A program made the translations under genes and the position numbers. A stretch of 64,000 nt of DNA from Pseudomonas grimontii. Lineage in GTDB: Bacteria > Pseudomonadota > Gammaproteobacteria > Pseudomonadales > Pseudomonadaceae. Shown here one piece after another: positions 8,008 to 17,173 of the stretch. The notes under the pieces are model-generated. The model was not told the origin of the DNA and did not search any database. It saw nothing but the letters and a program-made list of their open reading frames with translations. Numbering within the stretch: position 1 is the first letter of the stretch; each line of letters begins with the position of its first letter. The stretch spans positions 186,001-250,000 of the forward strand of contig NZ_VFES01000006.1 in NCBI RefSeq assembly GCF_007858185.1. The letters are read 5' to 3'.

Positions 8008-8937
8008 TCAAAGACGAATATCCTCAGGCCCTCGGATCAGCGCTTCAATCCGCGTGCCCGTGGCGCGCTCTTCGTTGCTGAAACCGTCGTAGTCCGCGAG
8101 GTTGGCGAAACGGATGCCGGTCAATTGTTCTATCTGGATCACGCTGCGCTGGTAGGTCCTGACCTGGCCGAACATCAGGTCGAGCTGACCCAGTTCGCGG
8201 CTTTGGTCGATCATGTAGGCACTGGCGGAGGGCTTGCCGTCGTCGCTGAGGTAGGCCACCACTTTCCAGAACGCCTTGGGGATTCTGATGCCACGGTAGA
8301 GGCGATCGTCGTCGGCGAACACCGGGCCGCTGAACACCGTTGCCCGGGCTTTCCAGCGTTGCGTATTGTTGAGAATGTAGTCTTCGAGTTCCAGCCAGGT
8401 CTTTTGGTTGAACCCGCTCATCTGCGGCGAGCAGTTGGTGAAATGGAAGGTGTCGATGTTGGCTGTTTTTGCCTCATCGCCCCAGTTCGGGTCCTGCCGG
8501 CGCACCAGGTGGCCGCGATCCAGTCCATTGTTGGTGTAGAGCGCTTCGCCCACCTGCGCGCTGATCGGCAGGCGACCATCGTAGGCCCAGGTGTCGTTGC
8601 TGCGGATAATCTCCACATGCTGCCCGCCGTCGATATTGACGCCCACGTAGAGCGCCAGTCGTCGGGAACGTGACATTGTCACCGAGAAATGAGTGTAGTC
8701 CAGCCGCAGCGGTTGTACGTCATCCGCCAATGCCTCATCGGCGCTGGGCCAGGGCACCGCGAAGCTGCTGAGAAAATCCTCGGCGTAGCCCTGTCGGTCC
8801 TGTAGATCCTTGGCGGGGGTGACACGGGGCGTCGCCGCCCGGGCTTCCAAAAGGCTGGGATTGACCGCGATCAACGGGCGCAGATCGGCGAGTCTTGGGC
8901 GGTGCGAAAGGTCGATTTTGGCTTTACGTGCGGGCAT
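8008..8937 (-). CDS. DNA/RNA non-specific endonuclease, DRGH type
   Basis: A 309-residue protein of the ββα-metal nuclease family. The catalytic DRGH is at residues 140-143, followed by the metal-ligand region FNQKTWLELED (Asn177, Glu184). The start at 8937 is preceded by AGGAA; an upstream ATG at 8979 is less likely. No signal peptide is visible, which is unusual because NucA/Serratia-type relatives are usually secreted; the first 40 residues are basic and look disordered. It could be cytoplasmic, or exported by a system that does not need a Sec signal. It stands divergent from the M4 protease gene. Confidence 0.75.
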   Translation of the reverse strand: MPARKAKIDLSHRPRLADLRPLIAVNPSLLEARAATPRVTPAKDLQDRQGYAEDFLSSFAVPWPSADEALADDVQPLRLDYTHFSVTMSRSRRLALYVGVNIDGGQHVEIIRSNDTWAYDGRLPISAQVGEALYTNNGLDRGHLVRRQDPNWGDEAKTANIDTFHFTNCSPQMSGFNQKTWLELEDYILNNTQRWKARATVFSGPVFADDDRLYRGIRIPKAFWKVVAYLSDDGKPSASAYMIDQSRELGQLDLMFGQVRTYQRSVIQIEQLTGIRFANLADYDGFSNEERATGTRIEALIRGPEDIRL

Positions 8938-9070
8938 CGGTAGTTCCTCGCGGTCTTTGGATAAACACGACTGCAACATAGCTTCATGACAATTTGGGCC
9001 AAGCAGTCACCGTCGGCTACCCTGAAACGGTTACCCGGACGTTCGCCACACGCCAACAAGGAGCCAGCCT

Positions 9071-10132
9071 ATGTGTGTTCGCCAACAGCGCAACCCGATT
9101 TTTTGCCTGATCCCGCCGTATATGCTCGACCAGATCGCGCGCAACGGTGATAAAGCCCAACGCGAGATCGCGCTGCGTACCCGTGCCAAAGACAGCACCT
9201 TCCGCTCGCTGCGTATGGTCGCGGTGCCGGCCAGGGGGGCCGCCCATATGGCCCTGGCCATGGGCGCCGACAAACGGCGCTCGATCTACAGCGCCGAGGG
9301 CAGCGACAGCCTGCCTGGCAAGCTGATCCGTGGCGAAGGCCAGCCCGCCAGTGGTGACGCCGCAGTGGACGAAGCCTACGACGGGCTGGGCGCCACGTTC
9401 GATTTTTTCGACCAGGTCTTTGATCGCAACTCCATCGACGATGCCGGCATGGCGCTGGACGCCACCGTGCACTTTGGCCAGAACTATAACAATGCGTTCT
9501 GGAACTCGACCCAGATGGTGTTTGGGGATGGCGATCAGCAGCTATTCAATCGGTTCACAGTGGCGCTCGACGTGATTGGCCATGAATTGGCCCACGGTGT
9601 CACCGAGGATGAGGCCAAGCTGATGTATTTCAATCAGTCCGGTGCCTTGAACGAGTCGCTCTCGGACGTGTTCGGCTCACTGATCAAGCAATATGCCTTG
9701 AAGCAAAAGGCCCAGGACGCCGACTGGTTGATCGGCAAAGGGCTGTTTACCAAGAAAATCAAAGGCACCGCCCTGCGTTCGATGAAGGCACCGGGTACGG
9801 CGTTCGATGACAAGCTGCTGGGCAAGGACCCCCAGCCAGGGCATATGGATGATTTTGTACAGACCTACGAGGATAATGGCGGCGTGCATATCAATTCCGG
9901 CATTCCCAACCATGCGTTCTATCAGGTGGCGACGAAGATAGGCGGGTTTGCCTGGGAGCGCGCAGGGCGCATCTGGTATGACGCACTGCGCGATGCACGG
10001 TTGCGGCCGAACTCGGGGTTCCTGCGTTTCGCGCGCATCACTTACGATGTCGCCGGGCGACTTTATGGCGTGAACAAGGATGAGCAGAAGGCGGTCAAGG
10101 AGGGCTGGAAAGCGGTCGGCATTTCTGTGTAA
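9071..10132 (+). CDS. Protealysin-like M4 metalloprotease
   Basis: A 353-residue thermolysin-family zinc protease. HELAH is at residues 171-175 and the third zinc ligand, Glu195, lies in GALNESLSDVFG. The conserved active-site His is in NGGVHINSGIPNHAF (about 276). There is no Sec signal; the N terminus carries the short protealysin-type propeptide with PPYML at residues 15-19. That architecture (short propeptide with PPL motif, cytoplasmic precursor) defines the protealysin-like subgroup. The gene downstream encodes an emfourin-like inhibitor 28 bp away, the known partner arrangement in Serratia. Confidence 0.88.
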   Translation: MCVRQQRNPIFCLIPPYMLDQIARNGDKAQREIALRTRAKDSTFRSLRMVAVPARGAAHMALAMGADKRRSIYSAEGSDSLPGKLIRGEGQPASGDAAVDEAYDGLGATFDFFDQVFDRNSIDDAGMALDATVHFGQNYNNAFWNSTQMVFGDGDQQLFNRFTVALDVIGHELAHGVTEDEAKLMYFNQSGALNESLSDVFGSLIKQYALKQKAQDADWLIGKGLFTKKIKGTALRSMKAPGTAFDDKLLGKDPQPGHMDDFVQTYEDNGGVHINSGIPNHAFYQVATKIGGFAWERAGRIWYDALRDARLRPNSGFLRFARITYDVAGRLYGVNKDEQKAVKEGWKAVGISV

Positions 10133-10160
10133 CAACACGCTTGGGCAGTGAGGAACAGCC

Positions 10161-10463
10161 ATGCAAATTTCGATCAAGGAAATCGGCGGACCGGCGTTTT
10201 TTCCGGGCCTGGCCAAACCTCGTACCGTGCAATTGGACACGCTGCCCGAGCCGGACCAGCAAGAGTTGCGGCAACTGATCGAGAAATCAGACTTCTTTCA
10301 GTTGCCGCAAAGCACGGCGCCGGAACCCGGCAACCCAGGCCAGGTGCATTACACCCTGACCGTGACGGAAGGAGAGCGCGAACACACGGTCTGCGTGCTG
10401 GCGCCGGTGAAGTCACAGGCGCTGGATGGGCTGGTGCAATGTGTGCGGCGGCATATTCGCTAG
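10161..10463 (+). CDS. Emfourin-like inhibitor of the protealysin-like protease
   Basis: A 100-residue protein (MQISIKEIGGPAFFPGLAKP...) whose size, sequence style (HYTLTVTEGEREHTVCV) and place directly after a protealysin-like gene match emfourin, the slow tight-binding M4 inhibitor described for Serratia protealysin. GAGGAA precedes the ATG. It probably keeps the cytoplasmic protease inactive until release. The inhibitory activity is inferred, not visible in the sequence. Confidence 0.75.
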   Translation: MQISIKEIGGPAFFPGLAKPRTVQLDTLPEPDQQELRQLIEKSDFFQLPQSTAPEPGNPGQVHYTLTVTEGEREHTVCVLAPVKSQALDGLVQCVRRHIR

Positions 10464-10505
10464 GGCTGCTGCGCAGCCCTGCGGGAGCAAGCTCCCTCGC
10501 CACAG
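10462..10505. repeat. REP palindrome, GII type, with adjoining hairpin
   Basis: GGGCTGCTGCGCAGCCC (a hairpin) is followed by GGGAGCAAGCTCCCTCGCC, a single GII-like REP, between the convergent emfourin and aldehyde dehydrogenase genes. It may act as the transcription end for either gene. Confidence 0.7.
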
Positions 10506-10523
10506 GTGCTGTGTTGTCTTGAA

Positions 10524-11915
10524 TTATTTGCGATCCAGCCATACGGTCTGGGCATTGCAGAACTCGCGCACGCCAAAGTGCGACAACTCGCGGCCGAACC
10601 CGCTCTTCTTCACGCCGCCAAACGCCACCCGAGGGTCGGACACGCTGAACGCATTGACGAAGATCCCGCCGGTTTCCAGTTGGTTGGCAATGTCGCGGGC
10701 CTTGGCCGGATCGCTGGTGAAGATGCTGGCGGTGAGGCCGAACTCGCTGTCATTGGCCAGGGCCACGGCGTGGTCGGCGTCGCGGGCGGTGATGATCGAG
10801 GCCACCGGGCCAAACAGTTCCTGTTTGAACGAGGTCATCTGGTCGGTGACGTCGGCCAGTACGGTCGGCTCATAGTAGTTGGCGGCGCCGGCGATTTTGT
10901 GCCCACCCAGCAGCAGGGTGGCGCCTTCTTCCAGGGTGGCCTGGACCTGGCCGTGCAACTCGTCGCGCAGGTCGAAGCGTGCCATGGGGCCGACGTAGGT
11001 GTTGGCCGATGTCGGGTCGCCCATCACCAGCGCACGGCTGGCTTCGACGAACCTGGCGGTGAAGGCGTCCACTACGCCAGCTTCGATGATCAGGCGCTTG
11101 GCGGCGGCGCACACCTGGCCGCTGTTCTGGAAGCGGCCGATCACGGCGGCCTGGACGGCGGCGTCGAGGTCGGCGTCGTTGAGCACGATGAACGGGTCGG
11201 AGCCGCCCAGTTCCAGCACGCATTTCTTCAGCGCAGCCCCTGCCTGGGAGCCGATGGCCATGCCGGCGCGTACGCTGCCGGTGAGGGTGACGGCGGCGAT
11301 GCGCGGGTCGGCGATGGCGGTGGACACGCCGTCGGTGGTCACGTTGATGACTTCGAACAGGCCTTCAGGGAAACCGGCTTTTTGCAGCGCTGTTTTCATC
11401 AGGTACGCACTGCCCATCACGTTCGGCGCGTGTTTGAGCACGTAGGTGTTGCCGGCGAGCAGGGTCGGCACGGCGCCGCGCAGCACTTGCCACACCGGGA
11501 AGTTCCACGGCATCACGGCGAGGATCGGGCCCAGCGGGCGGTATTCGATCTGGGCGCTGCCGTTGTCCACCAGGGTCGGTTCCGGGGCCAGCATGGCCGG
11601 GCCGTGGGCGGCGTACCATTCGCTGAGCTGGGCGCATTTTTCGATTTCGGCACGCGCCTGGGTGATGGGCTTGCCCATTTCCAGGGTGATCATCTGCGCC
11701 ATCTCTTCGGCTTGATCGCGCAGGGCTCCGGCGAGGGCCAGTAGCAATTCGGCACGCTGGCTCACCGGCTGGCGGCGCCAGGTGCGGAAGGCTGCGGTGG
11801 CGCGGTCGAGGGCGGCGTCCAGTTGCGACGCGGTTTCGTAGGGGTAGCTGCCGACTGTTTCGCCGGTGGCGGGGTTGATCGACAGGGCGTGGGTCTGGTG
11901 AGAAATAGCGTTCAT
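10524..11915 (-). CDS. sad: NAD-dependent succinate-semialdehyde dehydrogenase
   Basis: A 463-residue aldehyde dehydrogenase. The general base Glu is in VLELGGSDPF, the nucleophile Cys in NSGQVCAAAKR, and cofactor-binding residues in MPWNFPVWQVLRG. Length and the compact start ALSINPATGETVGSYP match the Sad/YneI branch rather than GabD. It oxidises succinate semialdehyde to succinate at the end of 4-aminobutyrate and putrescine breakdown. The divergent LysR-type gene is PtrR-like, the same neighbour as in E. coli, which supports the call. Confidence 0.82.
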   Translation of the reverse strand: MNAISHQTHALSINPATGETVGSYPYETASQLDAALDRATAAFRTWRRQPVSQRAELLLALAGALRDQAEEMAQMITLEMGKPITQARAEIEKCAQLSEWYAAHGPAMLAPEPTLVDNGSAQIEYRPLGPILAVMPWNFPVWQVLRGAVPTLLAGNTYVLKHAPNVMGSAYLMKTALQKAGFPEGLFEVINVTTDGVSTAIADPRIAAVTLTGSVRAGMAIGSQAGAALKKCVLELGGSDPFIVLNDADLDAAVQAAVIGRFQNSGQVCAAAKRLIIEAGVVDAFTARFVEASRALVMGDPTSANTYVGPMARFDLRDELHGQVQATLEEGATLLLGGHKIAGAANYYEPTVLADVTDQMTSFKQELFGPVASIITARDADHAVALANDSEFGLTASIFTSDPAKARDIANQLETGGIFVNAFSVSDPRVAFGGVKKSGFGRELSHFGVREFCNAQTVWLDRK

Positions 11916-12018
11916 GGCACCGTCCGGCTGAATGTGTGGAATGGGTTCAGCCTACGGGGATGTATGTTTTCTGGAAACTGAATAATATTGATCGATACGT
12001 TCACGATTGGAGAATGAC

Positions 12019-12906
12019 TTGGACCTGGTGCAGCTGGAAATCTTCAAGGCCGTTGCCGAGCAGGGCAGCATCAGCGCCGCCGCGCAATTGATTCATCGGG
12101 TGCCGTCGAACCTGACCACGCGCATCAAGCAACTGGAGCAGGATTTGGGCGTGGAGTTGTTCATTCGTGAGAAGAGTCGCCTGCGCCTGTCGCCCGCCGG
12201 GTGGAATTTCCTCGGCTACGCGCGGCGCATTCTCGACCTGGTGCAGGAAGCCCGCGCGACAGTGGCAGGGGAGGAGCCCCAGGGCGCGTTTGCCCTCGGC
12301 TCCCTGGAAAGCACGGCGGCGGTGCGTATCCCGGCGCTGCTGGCGGCGTACAACCAGAAGCACACCAAGGTCGAACTGGACCTGAGTACCGGGCCTTCGG
12401 GCACGATGATCGAGGGGGTGTTGTCGGGACGGCTGGCGGCGGCGTTTGTCGATGGGCCGGTATTGCATGCCACCTTGGAAGGCGTGGCGGTGTTCGAGGA
12501 GGAGATGGTGGTGATTGCGCCGTTGCACCACGCGCCGATCACGCGAGGGCAGGATGTGAATGGGGAGAGCATCTACACCTTTCGCTCCAACTGTTCCTAC
12601 CGGCACCATTTCGAGCGTTGGTTTTCACAGGACGGCGCGGTACCGGGGAGGATCTTCGAGATGGAGTCCTACCACGGCATGCTCGCTTGCGTCAGCGCCG
12701 GGGCCGGCCTGGCGCTGATGCCACGCAGCATGCTGGAAAGCATGCCGGGGTTTACCACGGTGAGCGTGTGGCCGCTGACGGACAGTTTTCGCACGCTGCA
12801 TACCTGGCTGATCTGGCGGCGTGGCACGGTGTCGCAGAGTTTGAACAGCTTCGTCAAGCTACTGGAGGAGCGCGCTCTTCAAAACTCCGCGCCTCCCACA
12901 TTTTGA
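12019..12906 (+). CDS. ptrR: LysR-type regulator, PtrR-like
   Basis: A 295-residue LysR-family regulator. The N-terminal winged helix reads [20 protein letters not shown] then [19 protein letters not shown], characteristic of the YneJ/PtrR branch. The effector-binding domain fills the rest. I start it at TTG 12019 because GGAG lies at 12009-12012 and family members begin MDL; the annotated TTG at 12007 would lie upstream of that site. It is divergent from sad and likely controls it, as PtrR does in E. coli. Confidence 0.8.
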   Translation: MDLVQLEIFKAVAEQGSISAAAQLIHRVPSNLTTRIKQLEQDLGVELFIREKSRLRLSPAGWNFLGYARRILDLVQEARATVAGEEPQGAFALGSLESTAAVRIPALLAAYNQKHTKVELDLSTGPSGTMIEGVLSGRLAAAFVDGPVLHATLEGVAVFEEEMVVIAPLHHAPITRGQDVNGESIYTFRSNCSYRHHFERWFSQDGAVPGRIFEMESYHGMLACVSAGAGLALMPRSMLESMPGFTTVSVWPLTDSFRTLHTWLIWRRGTVSQSLNSFVKLLEERALQNSAPPTF

Positions 12907-12912
12907 TCTCTA

Positions 12913-13122
12913 TCAGCCGCCGAACTGGAAGGTGCCCATGGCCAATTTGGCCATGATCGCCGTGGCGCCCAACTGCACCAGCCACAACGCCAGGCCACCC
13001 AGGAACACACCCAGCGCCACTTGCAGCACCAGGCTTTTCTGGCGCTTGGCTTGCGGCGCGCGTGGGGTGAAGTGCTCCTGGTCGTCGGGATCGGCGTGCA
13101 GGTTCAGGTCGTCGTTTTTCAT
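12913..13122 (-). CDS. Small single-pass membrane protein, 69 aa
   Basis: A 69-residue protein starting MKNDDLNLHADPDD. The first half is charged and soluble, the second is one hydrophobic segment (SLVLQVALGVFLGGLALWLV). GAGAG precedes the ATG at 13122. It is a familiar pseudomonad hypothetical; function unknown. It converges on the LysR gene. Confidence 0.6.
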   Translation of the reverse strand: MKNDDLNLHADPDDQEHFTPRAPQAKRQKSLVLQVALGVFLGGLALWLVQLGATAIMAKLAMGTFQFGG

Positions 13123-13189
13123 AGGGCTCTCACAGCAAAAGGGCAATCGGTGCTCAGTCTAGGGGAGCAGGGTATTTTCCGACAGGCAT

Positions 13190-13218
13190 TAAAAAGGGAA
13201 GCCACGGCTTCCCTTCGT
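13190..13218 (-). terminator. Rho-independent terminator of the aminotransferase gene
   Basis: On the minus strand the stem AAGGGAAGCC-gt-GGCTTCCCTT is followed by a T run, 15-40 nt after the tyrB stop codon. Confidence 0.85.
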
Positions 13219-13233
13219 ATAACGCCGTCAGGC

Positions 13234-14430
13234 TTATAGAACCTGAACAATCGCCTTTGTTACCGCAGCAATGTTCGACTGGTTCAACGCCGCCACACAG
13301 ATACGCCCGGTATCCAGCGCGTAGATACCAAACTCGCTGCGCAGGCGGGTGACTTGCTCAACGGTCAGGCCGGAGTAGGAGAACATCCCACGTTGGCGAC
13401 CGACGAAGCTGAAGTCGTGGCCCGGAGCAGCCTTGGCCAGTTCGGCAACCATCTGCTCACGCATGCCCCGGATGCGCAGGCGCATTTCGGCCAGTTCGGC
13501 TTCCCACTGGGCGCGCAGCTCAGGGCTGTTCAGCACCGCGGCAACAATCGCTGCGCCGTGGGTTGGCGGGTTGGAGTAGTTGGTGCGGATCACACGCTTG
13601 ACCTGGGACAGGATGCGCGCGCTTTCTTCCTTGGAGTCGCCAATGATGGACAGCGCGCCCACACGCTCGCCGTACAGGGAGAACGACTTGGAGAACGAAC
13701 TGGAGACAAAGAAGGTCAGGCCCGATTCGGCGAACAGGCGCACGGCGGCGGCGTCTTCGTGGATACCGTCGCCAAAGCCCTGGTAGGCCATGTCGAGGAA
13801 CGGCACCAGGTTCTTGGCCTTGACCACCTCCAGTACTTGTTGCCAGTCGGCCGGGCTCAGGTCGACGCCGGTCGGGTTATGGCAGCAGGCGTGCAGCACG
13901 ACGATGGACTGGGGCGGCAGGGCGTTGAGGTCTTCGAGCAGGCCGGCGCGGTTCACGTCGTGGGTGGCGGCGTCGTAGTAGCGATAGTTCTGCACCGGGA
14001 AGCCGGCGGTTTCGAACAGGGCGCGGTGGTTTTCCCAGCTCGGGTCGCTGATGGCGACGACGGCGTCGGGCAGCAGCTGCTTGAGGAAGTCAGCGCCGAT
14101 TTTCAGGGCGCCGGTGCCGCCAACGGCTTGCACGGTCACTACACGGCCAGCTTCGAGCAGTGGCGAGTCGGTGCCGAACAGCAGGGTTTGCACAGCCTTG
14201 TCGTAGGCGGCGATGCCGTCGATCGGCAAGTAGCCACGGGCGGCGTGTTGCGCCACGCGAATGGCTTCCGCTTCGGCAACGGCACGCAAGAGTGGAATCT
14301 TCCCCTCCTCGTTGCAGTAAACGCCCACGCCAAGGTTGACCTTGGTGGTTCGTGTATCGGCGTTGAATGCTTCGTTGAGGCCCAGGATTGGATCGCGTGG
14401 TGCCATTTCGACAGCGGAGAACAGGCTCAT
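13234..14430 (-). CDS. tyrB: Aromatic amino acid aminotransferase
   Basis: A 398-residue class I PLP aminotransferase. The PLP lysine lies in SSFSKSFSLYGERVGAL and the phosphate-binding part in HACCHNPTGVDLSPADW. The N terminus MSLFSAVEMAPRDPILGLNE is typical of aspartate/tyrosine aminotransferases; length is normal. It transfers amino groups between phenylalanine or tyrosine and 2-oxoglutarate. The branch is shared by TyrB, PhhC and AspC, so the symbol is the likely one, not certain. The start at 14430 fits the family; the reading extended to 14529 adds unrelated residues. Confidence 0.82.
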   Translation of the reverse strand: MSLFSAVEMAPRDPILGLNEAFNADTRTTKVNLGVGVYCNEEGKIPLLRAVAEAEAIRVAQHAARGYLPIDGIAAYDKAVQTLLFGTDSPLLEAGRVVTVQAVGGTGALKIGADFLKQLLPDAVVAISDPSWENHRALFETAGFPVQNYRYYDAATHDVNRAGLLEDLNALPPQSIVVLHACCHNPTGVDLSPADWQQVLEVVKAKNLVPFLDMAYQGFGDGIHEDAAAVRLFAESGLTFFVSSSFSKSFSLYGERVGALSIIGDSKEESARILSQVKRVIRTNYSNPPTHGAAIVAAVLNSPELRAQWEAELAEMRLRIRGMREQMVAELAKAAPGHDFSFVGRQRGMFSYSGLTVEQVTRLRSEFGIYALDTGRICVAALNQSNIAAVTKAIVQVL

Positions 14431-14773
14431 TTTTGCGGCAGCTCTATGGGGGAAGGGAGGGACGTGTCGCGCTCCAGCCGAATGCACTAGAGCGGTGCAC
14501 AAACGGGGAGCTAGTATAGAGGCCATCACCGCTCAGGGCGACAACCGAAACGGCTTTTCGGCCAAGTTTTTCGGTTTATTTGCCGACCGTTAGTCTTATT
14601 GCAACATCGGTTAACCACGGCGGACAGGACGATTGCCTTGAAACCCGTCACATTCGCCACCACTTCTACAGCTATCATGGTTTTTTCCTACGACCCGCTC
14701 TGAAACTTCGCGGGTTGTGGTCTTTTTCGTCCCCGACGGGTTTACAGTCTGGGGTGACTTCAAGAGGTACGTT
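14431..14773. other. Divergent control region tyrB/uvrB
   Basis: 343 bp without a gene. The tyrB promoter must lie at the left. At 14689-14731 a stem ACGACCCGC / GCGGGTTGT (one G·U pair, 11-nt loop) is followed by GGTCTTTTT, resembling an intrinsic terminator about 45 nt before uvrB. No perfect LexA box is apparent. Confidence 0.4.
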
Positions 14774-16789
14774 ATGTCGGATTTCCAACTAGTCACCCGC
14801 TTTGAACCTGCCGGCGACCAGCCCGAGGCCATTCGCCAGATGGTCGAAGGCATCGAGGCCGGCCTGGCGCACCAGACGCTGCTCGGGGTGACCGGTTCGG
14901 GCAAGACCTTCAGCATCGCCAACGTGATCGCGCAGATCAACCGCCCGACGCTGGTGCTGGCACCGAACAAGACCCTGGCCGCGCAGTTGTACGGCGAGTT
15001 CAAGGCGTTCTTCCCGAACAACGCGGTGGAGTACTTCGTTTCCTACTACGACTACTACCAGCCCGAAGCGTATGTGCCGTCTTCCGATACCTTTATCGAG
15101 AAGGATGCGTCGATCAACGACCACATCGAGCAGATGCGGCTGTCGGCGACCAAGGCGTTGCTGGAGCGCAAGGACGCGATCATCGTCACCACGGTGTCGT
15201 GCATCTACGGCCTGGGCAGCCCGGAAACGTATTTGAAGATGGTGTTGCACGTGGATCGCGGCGACAAACTCGACCAGCGCGAGCTGCTGCGCCGCCTGAC
15301 GAGCCTGCAATACACCCGCAACGACATGGATTTTGCCCGCGCCACCTTCCGCGTGCGTGGCGATGTGATCGACATCTACCCGGCCGAATCCGACCTGGAA
15401 GCGATCCGCATCGAGCTGTTTGACGATGAAGTCGAGAGCCTGTCGGCCTTTGACCCGTTGACCGGCGAAGTGATCCGCAAGCTGCCGCGCTTCACCTTCT
15501 ATCCGAAAAGCCACTACGTGACCCCACGCGAAACCCTGATGGGCGCCATCGAGGGCATCAAGGTCGAGCTGGCCGAACGCCTGGAGTACTTGCGCGCCAA
15601 CAACAAGCTGGTGGAAGCCCAGCGCCTGGAGCAACGCACGCGCTTTGACCTGGAGATGATCCTCGAACTGGGTTACTGCAACGGTATCGAAAACTACTCG
15701 CGCTACCTGTCGGGCCGTGAGTCCGGCGCGCCGCCGCCGACCCTCTACGACTACCTGCCCGACGATGCGCTGCTGGTGATCGACGAGTCCCACGTCAGCG
15801 TGCCGCAAGTGGGCGCCATGTATAAGGGCGACCGCTCGCGTAAGGAAACCCTGGTGGAGTACGGCTTCCGTCTGCCGTCCGCGCTGGACAACCGGCCGAT
15901 GCGCTTCGACGAGTGGGAAGCCATCAGCCCGCAGACCATCTTTGTGTCGGCCACGCCGGGCAACTACGAGGCCGAGCATGCCGGCCGTGTGATCGAGCAA
16001 TTGGTGCGTCCGACTGGCCTGGTCGACCCGGAAATCGAAATCCGCCCGGCGCTGACTCAGGTTGACGACTTGCTTTCGGAAATCACTAAGCGTGTGGCGC
16101 TGGAAGAGCGGGTGCTGGTCACCACGCTGACCAAGCGCATGTCCGAAGACTTGACCGACTACCTCGCCGACCACGGCGTGCGCGTGCGCTACCTGCACTC
16201 GGACATCGACACCGTGGAGCGCGTGGAGATCATCCGCGACCTGCGCCTGGGCACCTTTGATGTACTGGTGGGCATCAACCTGCTGCGCGAAGGCCTGGAC
16301 ATGCCGGAAGTGTCGTTGGTGGCGATTCTCGATGCGGACAAGGAGGGCTTCCTGCGTTCCGAGCGCTCGTTGATCCAGACCATCGGCCGTGCGGCGCGTA
16401 ACCTCAACGGCCGGGCGATTCTCTACGCGGATCGCATCACCGGTTCCATGGAACGGGCAATTGGCGAGACGCAGCGTCGTCGTGACAAGCAAATTGCCTT
16501 CAACCTCGAAAACGGCATTACGCCCAAAGGCGTGTTCAAGGACGTTGCCGACATCATGGAAGGCGCCACCGTGCCGGGCTCGCGCAGCAAGAAGCGCAAG
16601 GGCATGGCCAAGGCCGCCGAAGAGAGCGCCAAGTACGAGAACGAACTGCGCTCGCCGAGTGAGATCACCAAGCGTATCCGCCAGCTGGAAGAGAAGATGT
16701 ACCAGTTGGCGCGGGATCTGGAGTTTGAAGCTGCGGCGCAGACTCGGGATGAGATTGGCAAGTTGCGTGAGCGGTTGCTGGCTGTCTGA
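14774..16789 (+). CDS. uvrB: Excinuclease ABC subunit B
   Basis: A 671-residue DNA repair helicase of full length. Walker A is [10 protein letters not shown] (about residues 38-47), the DNA-gripping β-hairpin contains [12 protein letters not shown] (about 93-104), the DEAD-like box is VIDESHVS, motif VI is QTIGRAARN, and the C-terminal UVR motif that binds UvrA/UvrC ends the protein. It loads onto damaged DNA with UvrA and recruits UvrC. The start is ATG 14774; a longer reading to 14717 would run through the leader hairpin. Confidence 0.97.
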   Translation: MSDFQLVTRFEPAGDQPEAIRQMVEGIEAGLAHQTLLGVTGSGKTFSIANVIAQINRPTLVLAPNKTLAAQLYGEFKAFFPNNAVEYFVSYYDYYQPEAYVPSSDTFIEKDASINDHIEQMRLSATKALLERKDAIIVTTVSCIYGLGSPETYLKMVLHVDRGDKLDQRELLRRLTSLQYTRNDMDFARATFRVRGDVIDIYPAESDLEAIRIELFDDEVESLSAFDPLTGEVIRKLPRFTFYPKSHYVTPRETLMGAIEGIKVELAERLEYLRANNKLVEAQRLEQRTRFDLEMILELGYCNGIENYSRYLSGRESGAPPPTLYDYLPDDALLVIDESHVSVPQVGAMYKGDRSRKETLVEYGFRLPSALDNRPMRFDEWEAISPQTIFVSATPGNYEAEHAGRVIEQLVRPTGLVDPEIEIRPALTQVDDLLSEITKRVALEERVLVTTLTKRMSEDLTDYLADHGVRVRYLHSDIDTVERVEIIRDLRLGTFDVLVGINLLREGLDMPEVSLVAILDADKEGFLRSERSLIQTIGRAARNLNGRAILYADRITGSMERAIGETQRRRDKQIAFNLENGITPKGVFKDVADIMEGATVPGSRSKKRKGMAKAAEESAKYENELRSPSEITKRIRQLEEKMYQLARDLEFEAAAQTRDEIGKLRERLLAV

Positions 16790-16819
16790 TCTGCGGTGGC
16801 TGGACCGGCCTCATCGGGG

Positions 16820-17008
16820 CATGGGTATCTACACAACTTGAGCGAGCCTTCTGTGTAGATACCGCCTTATCCAACACCGCGCAAATCCGTAGCAGCTGCC
16901 GAGCCTTGGCGAGGCTGCGTTTGCGGCGCGTCTGACACACCGCCGACGCAGCCTCGCCAAGGCTCGACAGCTGCGCACTATTCTATTGAAGTTGTGTAGA
17001 TACCCATG
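16820..17008. repeat. Nested inverted-repeat element, about 190 bp
   Basis: Outer arms are a perfect 20-bp inverted repeat: 16820-16839 begins CATGGGTATCTACACA and 16989-17008 is its reverse complement. A third partial copy (TGTGTAGATACC) is at about 16851-16862. Inside, 16892-16920 and 16946-16974 form 29-bp arms with one mismatch (core CGAGCCTTGGCGAGGCTGCG). No open reading frame is inside, so it behaves like a MITE or REP-derived element. Confidence 0.75.
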
Positions 17009-17010
17009 CT

Positions 17011-17085
17011 CATCGGGGGCAAGCCCCCTCCCACATTTGACGGTGTTCACAAGTCAACGTGTGGGAGGGGGCTTGCCCCCGATGG
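17011..17085. repeat. REPIN, GI type
   Basis: Two inverted GI REP copies (ATCGGGGGCAAGCCCCC at 17012 and GGGGGCTTGCCCCCGAT ending 17084) flank a 20-bp spacer. Confidence 0.9.
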
Positions 17086-17173
17086 TTGCGCCTCGGTTTT
17101 CCAGAAATCACCCATGCTGTTACCATTCGCCCCTTGTTTCAATTTCAGTTATATCGCCCATTCGAGACCTGCC

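Larger units (their letters stand above)
16790..17173. other. uvrB-gltX intergenic region filled with repeats
   Basis: 384 bp without a gene. It holds a nested inverted-repeat element (16820-17008) and a REPIN (17011-17085), both listed separately, then about 90 bp of probable gltX promoter. Confidence 0.7.

Noticed and set aside
14789..16492. 567-codon frame opposite uvrB
   Set aside because: Antisense shadow of uvrB with His/Gln/Val-rich composition; no domain.
17011..17085. REPIN as a terminator of uvrB
   Set aside because: Same sequence occurs at many unrelated places in the window, in line with a dispersed repeat; no T run.
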